Positions 7,421-9,715 of a DNA stretch of 9,715 nt are shown piece after piece (the stretch's first letter is position 1; each line of letters starts with the position of its first letter). Under the pieces are notes generated by a model. That model was not told the origin of the DNA, did not search any database, and saw nothing but the letters and a program-made list of their open reading frames with translations. A program made the position numbers and the translations under genes. Where the stretch lies: NCBI GenBank assembly GCA_029245825.1, contig JAQWON010000117.1, positions 1 to 9,715 of the forward strand. The letters run 5' to 3'. The stretch comes from Flavobacteriaceae bacterium (lineage in GTDB: Bacteria > Bacteroidota > Bacteroidia > Flavobacteriales > Flavobacteriaceae).

Positions 7421-7491
7421 TTAAAACTTAAAATTTCAATTATATCTGGTTCATCGTCAACAAGTAAAATATTAATTTCTCTTGGCCCCAA
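7396..7491 (-). pseudogene. Remnant: N-terminus of a response regulator receiver domain
   Basis: The minus strand from 7491 encodes LGPREINILLVDDEPDIIEILSFNL (to 7417), then unrelated MRVSLE and a TAG at 7396-7398. INILLVDDEPD is the first beta strand and acidic pocket (Asp-Asp-Glu) of CheY-like receivers, and IIEILSFNL fits the first helix of PhoB/OmpR-type regulators of Bacteroidota. The phosphorylated aspartate, the conserved Thr and Lys, and the whole output domain are missing. The first codon is TTG, right after a TAA (7492-7494), with the spacing to the DDE motif normal for a true start, so TTG is either the start or a mutated ATG. A 31-residue product could be made but would not be a functional regulator. 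Confidence 0.75.
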
Positions 7492-7512
7492 TTATCTTTT
7501 ATTAATTTTAGG

Positions 7513-7540
7513 GAAAATTACAAAAAAAAAAGTGAGACAA
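7513..7540 (-). promoter_or_regulatory. Candidate promoter of the lost response-regulator operon
   Basis: On the minus strand, TTG (7538-7540), a 17-bp spacer and TAATTTTC (7513-7520) resemble the Bacteroidota promoter TTG-N17-23-TAnnTTTG with one mismatch at the last base. A start of transcription near 7506 would lie about 15 nt before the remnant's first codon. The sequence is A/T-rich, so chance matches are likely. If active, it would now transcribe through the scar into trmB. Confidence 0.3.
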
Positions 7541-7603
7541 CTTGAGCTTATCATTAACTTAACTATTCAATAATATTAATAAAACATATAATTAATAGTT
7601 CTG

Positions 7604-8578
7604 ATGGAAGTAAAAGATTTCTGGAAAATAAAAACAGAAAAAGAATTTGAGGAATTAACATGGAAAACATTTAATTTCCAATACAAATTCAATAAAATCT
7701 ACAACTCTTTTTGTAAGCTAATTGATATAACTCCAGAGAAAATTAGCAAAATAAATGAAATACCCTTTCTTCCAATAAGTTTATTTAAATCAAAAAAAGT
7801 CATTTCATCTAAAAATCATTCTTATGATAAGATATTTAAGTCATCTATGACTACTGGAAATAGTCCATCAATTCATTATGTGAAAGAATTAAAAGATTAC
7901 AAAAAGAGTTATCAGAATTGTTTTTCTTTATTTTATGGTCCTCCAAAAAATTATGCTATACTTGCTATTCTCCCTTTCTATCAATCAGATTCTTCTCTTG
8001 TCTACATGGCAAAAGACTTAATTAAATCAACTAAAAAAAATGAAAGTGGTTTTTATTTAGATGAATTTGAAAACTTATACAAATCGTTAATCAGATTAGA
8101 AAAAAAAGGTCAAAAAACAATTCTTTTAGGGGTTTCTCATGCTCTTTTAAGTTTTGCGAAAAAATTTACTTCCGAATTAAAAAATACTATAATTATGGAG
8201 ACTGGAGGGATGAAAGGTAAAAGAGAAGAATTGACAAGAAAAGAATTACATGAAAAGCTAGTAAAAAGTTTTAAAGTCGAAAAAATACATTCTGAATATG
8301 GGATGACTGAATTACTTTCCCAGGCATATTCAAATGGAAATGGACTTTATAAAACACCTCCATGGATGAGAATTTATATTAGAGAAAATGAAGATCCCTT
8401 TACTGAATCAAATTTAAATCAAACCGGAGGAATTAATATTATTGATTTAGCTAATCGCTACTCATGTAGTTTTATTGAAACAGAAGATATGGGAAAAGTA
8501 AATTCAGATGGTTCCTTTGAGATTATAGGTAGAATTGATAACTCAGAAATAAGAGGATGTAATTTAATGGTTTTATAA
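7604..8578 (+). CDS. LuxE/PaaK-family acyl-adenylate-forming transferase
   Basis: The 324-residue protein belongs to the acyl-protein synthetase (LuxE) branch of adenylate-forming enzymes. FLPISLFKSKKV (55-66), the loop SSMTTGNSPS (80-89), ETGGMKGKREELTRKELH (199-216), HSEYGMTELLSQAYS (229-243), PPWM (252-255) and the terminal GRIDNSEIRGCNLMVL (309-324) are family landmarks; the EYGMTEL motif corresponds to the adenylate-binding motif. LuxE activates a fatty acid for transfer in the bioluminescence reductase complex, but no luxC or luxD lies nearby, and Bacteroidota carry such genes without luminescence, so the substrate is unknown. The phosphate loop has Met82 where SSGTTG is usual. There is no signal peptide or membrane segment. 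It is the only plus-strand gene, divergent from trmB and convergent with tyrS. Confidence 0.88.
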   Translation: MEVKDFWKIKTEKEFEELTWKTFNFQYKFNKIYNSFCKLIDITPEKISKINEIPFLPISLFKSKKVISSKNHSYDKIFKSSMTTGNSPSIHYVKELKDYKKSYQNCFSLFYGPPKNYAILAILPFYQSDSSLVYMAKDLIKSTKKNESGFYLDEFENLYKSLIRLEKKGQKTILLGVSHALLSFAKKFTSELKNTIIMETGGMKGKREELTRKELHEKLVKSFKVEKIHSEYGMTELLSQAYSNGNGLYKTPPWMRIYIRENEDPFTESNLNQTGGINIIDLANRYSCSFIETEDMGKVNSDGSFEIIGRIDNSEIRGCNLMVL

Positions 8579-8580
8579 AA

Positions 8581-9715
8581 TTAAGTAACTTCAACGATAT
8601 AATAGTTTTTCTTTCCTTTTTGCATTAATATATATCGATTATCAATCAAATCTTTCTCAGTTAAGAAGCAATTTTCATCAACTTTCTTTTTATTTACAGA
8701 TACTGAATTTTCTCTTATGGCTCTTCTAGCCTCTCCCTTGGAAGACAAAAAATTACCTATAGAAACCAAGGCAGAGATAATATCTACTCCAGATTTAATT
8801 TCTTTCTTTAATATCTGAACTTTTGGAACGCCTTCAAAAACGTCTAAAAATATTTGCCTATCAATTTTTTTTAAATCATCAGTAGTTGATTTTCCAAATA
8901 AAATTTCTGTTGCTTTTTGAACTTTCCTTAAATCTTCTTTGGAATGAACCATCATTGTAATTTCTTCAGCGATTTTCTTTTGAAGAATCCTTAAGTTTGG
9001 GCTTTCATCATGTTGTTCTATTAAATTTTCAATTTCTTCATTTGACAAAAGAGTAAATATTTTTATGTATTTTTTTGAATCATCATCAGATGAATTCAAC
9101 CAATATTGATAAAATCTGTATGGAGAAGTCCTTTTTTTATCAAGCCAAATATTTCCATGTTCTGATTTTCCGAATTTTGATCCATCTGACTTAGTTATCA
9201 ATGGACAAGTGAGAGCAAATACTTTTCCTGATTCTTTTCTTCTGACTAATTCAACACCTGTAACTATATTCCCCCATTGATCACTACCTCCCATTTGAAT
9301 TTTACATTGCTTTTCTTTAAACAAGTGTAAAAAATCATATCCTTGTATTAATTGATATGTAAATTCAGTGAATGACATTCCTGTCTTAGAATCACTCTGT
9401 AGCCTTTTTTTTACAGAATCCTTTGCCATCATATAATTAACACTTATATGTTTCCCAATTTCTCGAGAAAATTGAATTAAAGAGAAATTCTTCATCCAAT
9501 CATAATTATTTACAATTTCAGCAGCACCTGGATTATTAGAATCAAAATCCAAATATTTTTCTAACTGATTTTTAATTGTCTTCGTGTTTTGTTCAAGAAT
9601 ATCCTTACTCAAAAGATTTCTTTCATCTGATTTTCCTGAAGGATCACCTATCATTCCTGTTGCACCCCCTAATAAAATGATTGGCCGATGTCCTGCTCTT
9701 TGAAAATGAATTAAT
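8581..9715 (-). CDS. tyrS: Tyrosyl-tRNA synthetase (partial, N-terminus outside window)
   Basis: This class I synthetase charges tRNA-Tyr. The frame is open to the right edge, and the conserved RAGHRPIILLGGATGMIGDP (visible residues 6-25) begins well inside the family's catalytic domain, so roughly the first 50 residues, including the HIGH motif, are missing. The Met codon at 9652-9654 is internal. Further landmarks are QLIQGYDFLHL (tyrosine and adenylate pocket), GGSDQWGNI, and KFGKS at 9163-9177, the usual TyrRS form of KMSKS. A C-terminal S4 RNA-binding domain follows (the last ~70 residues, with SKGEARRAIRENSVSVN). The stop is 2 bp from the stop of the convergent luxE-like gene. Confidence 0.97.
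   Translation of the reverse strand, partial: LIHFQRAGHRPIILLGGATGMIGDPSGKSDERNLLSKDILEQNTKTIKNQLEKYLDFDSNNPGAAEIVNNYDWMKNFSLIQFSREIGKHISVNYMMAKDSVKKRLQSDSKTGMSFTEFTYQLIQGYDFLHLFKEKQCKIQMGGSDQWGNIVTGVELVRRKESGKVFALTCPLITKSDGSKFGKSEHGNIWLDKKRTSPYRFYQYWLNSSDDDSKKYIKIFTLLSNEEIENLIEQHDESPNLRILQKKIAEEITMMVHSKEDLRKVQKATEILFGKSTTDDLKKIDRQIFLDVFEGVPKVQILKKEIKSGVDIISALVSIGNFLSSKGEARRAIRENSVSVNKKKVDENCFLTEKDLIDNRYILMQKGKKNYYIVEVT

Larger units (their letters stand above)
7271..7603. other. Gap between divergent trmB and luxE-like genes, with two-component operon remnants
   Basis: This 333-bp stretch has no intact gene. From left to right it holds a 14-bp palindrome (7303-7316), the C-terminal coding remnant of a histidine kinase (7358-7420), the N-terminal coding remnant of a response regulator (7396-7491), a candidate promoter pointing left (7513-7540) that contains a run of ten A residues (7522-7531), and about 60 bp of A/T-rich sequence before the luxE-like ATG in which I could not identify a promoter. 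Confidence 0.8.

Noticed and set aside
8571..8580. TTTTATAAAA palindrome as a bidirectional terminator between the convergent genes
   Set aside because: It is only 10 bp, wholly A/T, has no loop and overlaps the luxE-like stop codon; such a palindrome is expected by chance in DNA this A/T-rich.
9652..9654. Start of tyrS at this Met codon
   Set aside because: The frame stays open to the window edge and the conserved synthetase sequence GGATGMIGDPSG spans the codon.
1..9715. CRISPR arrays, insertion sequences, tRNA or rRNA genes, riboswitches
   Set aside because: I saw no spaced direct repeats, transposase frames, cloverleaf sequences or conserved RNA motifs, and genes fill almost all of the window.

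Overview
The window is very AT-rich coding DNA from a member of the Bacteroidota, most likely a marine, small-genome Flavobacteriia-type organism. The signs are a lipobox ending in Ser-Cys, no GGAGG-like ribosome binding site before any start (starts are preceded by A/T-rich sequence such as AAATTTA), a TAnnTTTG-type promoter element, a Mrp protein without the central CxxC, an MGMT-like protein with PAHR instead of PCHR, and a LuxE-type acyltransferase of the kind common in this phylum. The species cannot be named from the sequence alone.

Layout. Positions 1-3738 (minus strand) hold a maltose/alpha-glucan cassette in the order pgmB (beta-phosphoglucomutase), GH65 phosphorylase, and GH13 lipoprotein cut by the window edge; the reading frames overlap. 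Positions 3770-6203 (minus) hold an iron-sulfur/redox operon, Mrp - Nfu - thioredoxin-reductase-like ferredoxin-NADP reductase, with a candidate promoter at 6225-6232. Positions 6276-7270 (minus) hold trmB and an alkyltransferase-like gene joined by a TAATG overlap. Positions 7271-7603 contain no intact gene. Positions 7604-8578 (plus) hold a LuxE-family acyltransferase, which converges, 2 bp apart, on a partial tyrS on the minus strand (8581 to the window end).

How the genes work together. The GH13 lipoprotein should cut alpha-glucans at the cell envelope. The GH65 enzyme, without a signal peptide, should phosphorolyse maltose (or a related disaccharide) in the cytoplasm to glucose and beta-glucose 1-phosphate, and PgmB turns the latter into glucose 6-phosphate. 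No transporter or regulator for this pathway is in the window. Mrp and Nfu carry or deliver Fe-S clusters, and the neighbouring reductase probably supplies electrons through ferredoxin or flavodoxin.

The most noteworthy observation is in the apparently empty gap. On the minus strand it encodes the first ~25 codons of a response regulator (REINILLVDDEPDIIEIL, 7417-7491), followed out of frame by the last 20 codons of a histidine kinase (ESKFGVGSKFSFTLQTAK and stop, 7358-7420). This looks like the scar of a deletion that removed almost all of a two-component operon. A candidate promoter for the lost regulator (7513-7540) is still present and may now drive trmB. I found no CRISPR array, mobile element, RNA gene or evident novel multi-gene system.
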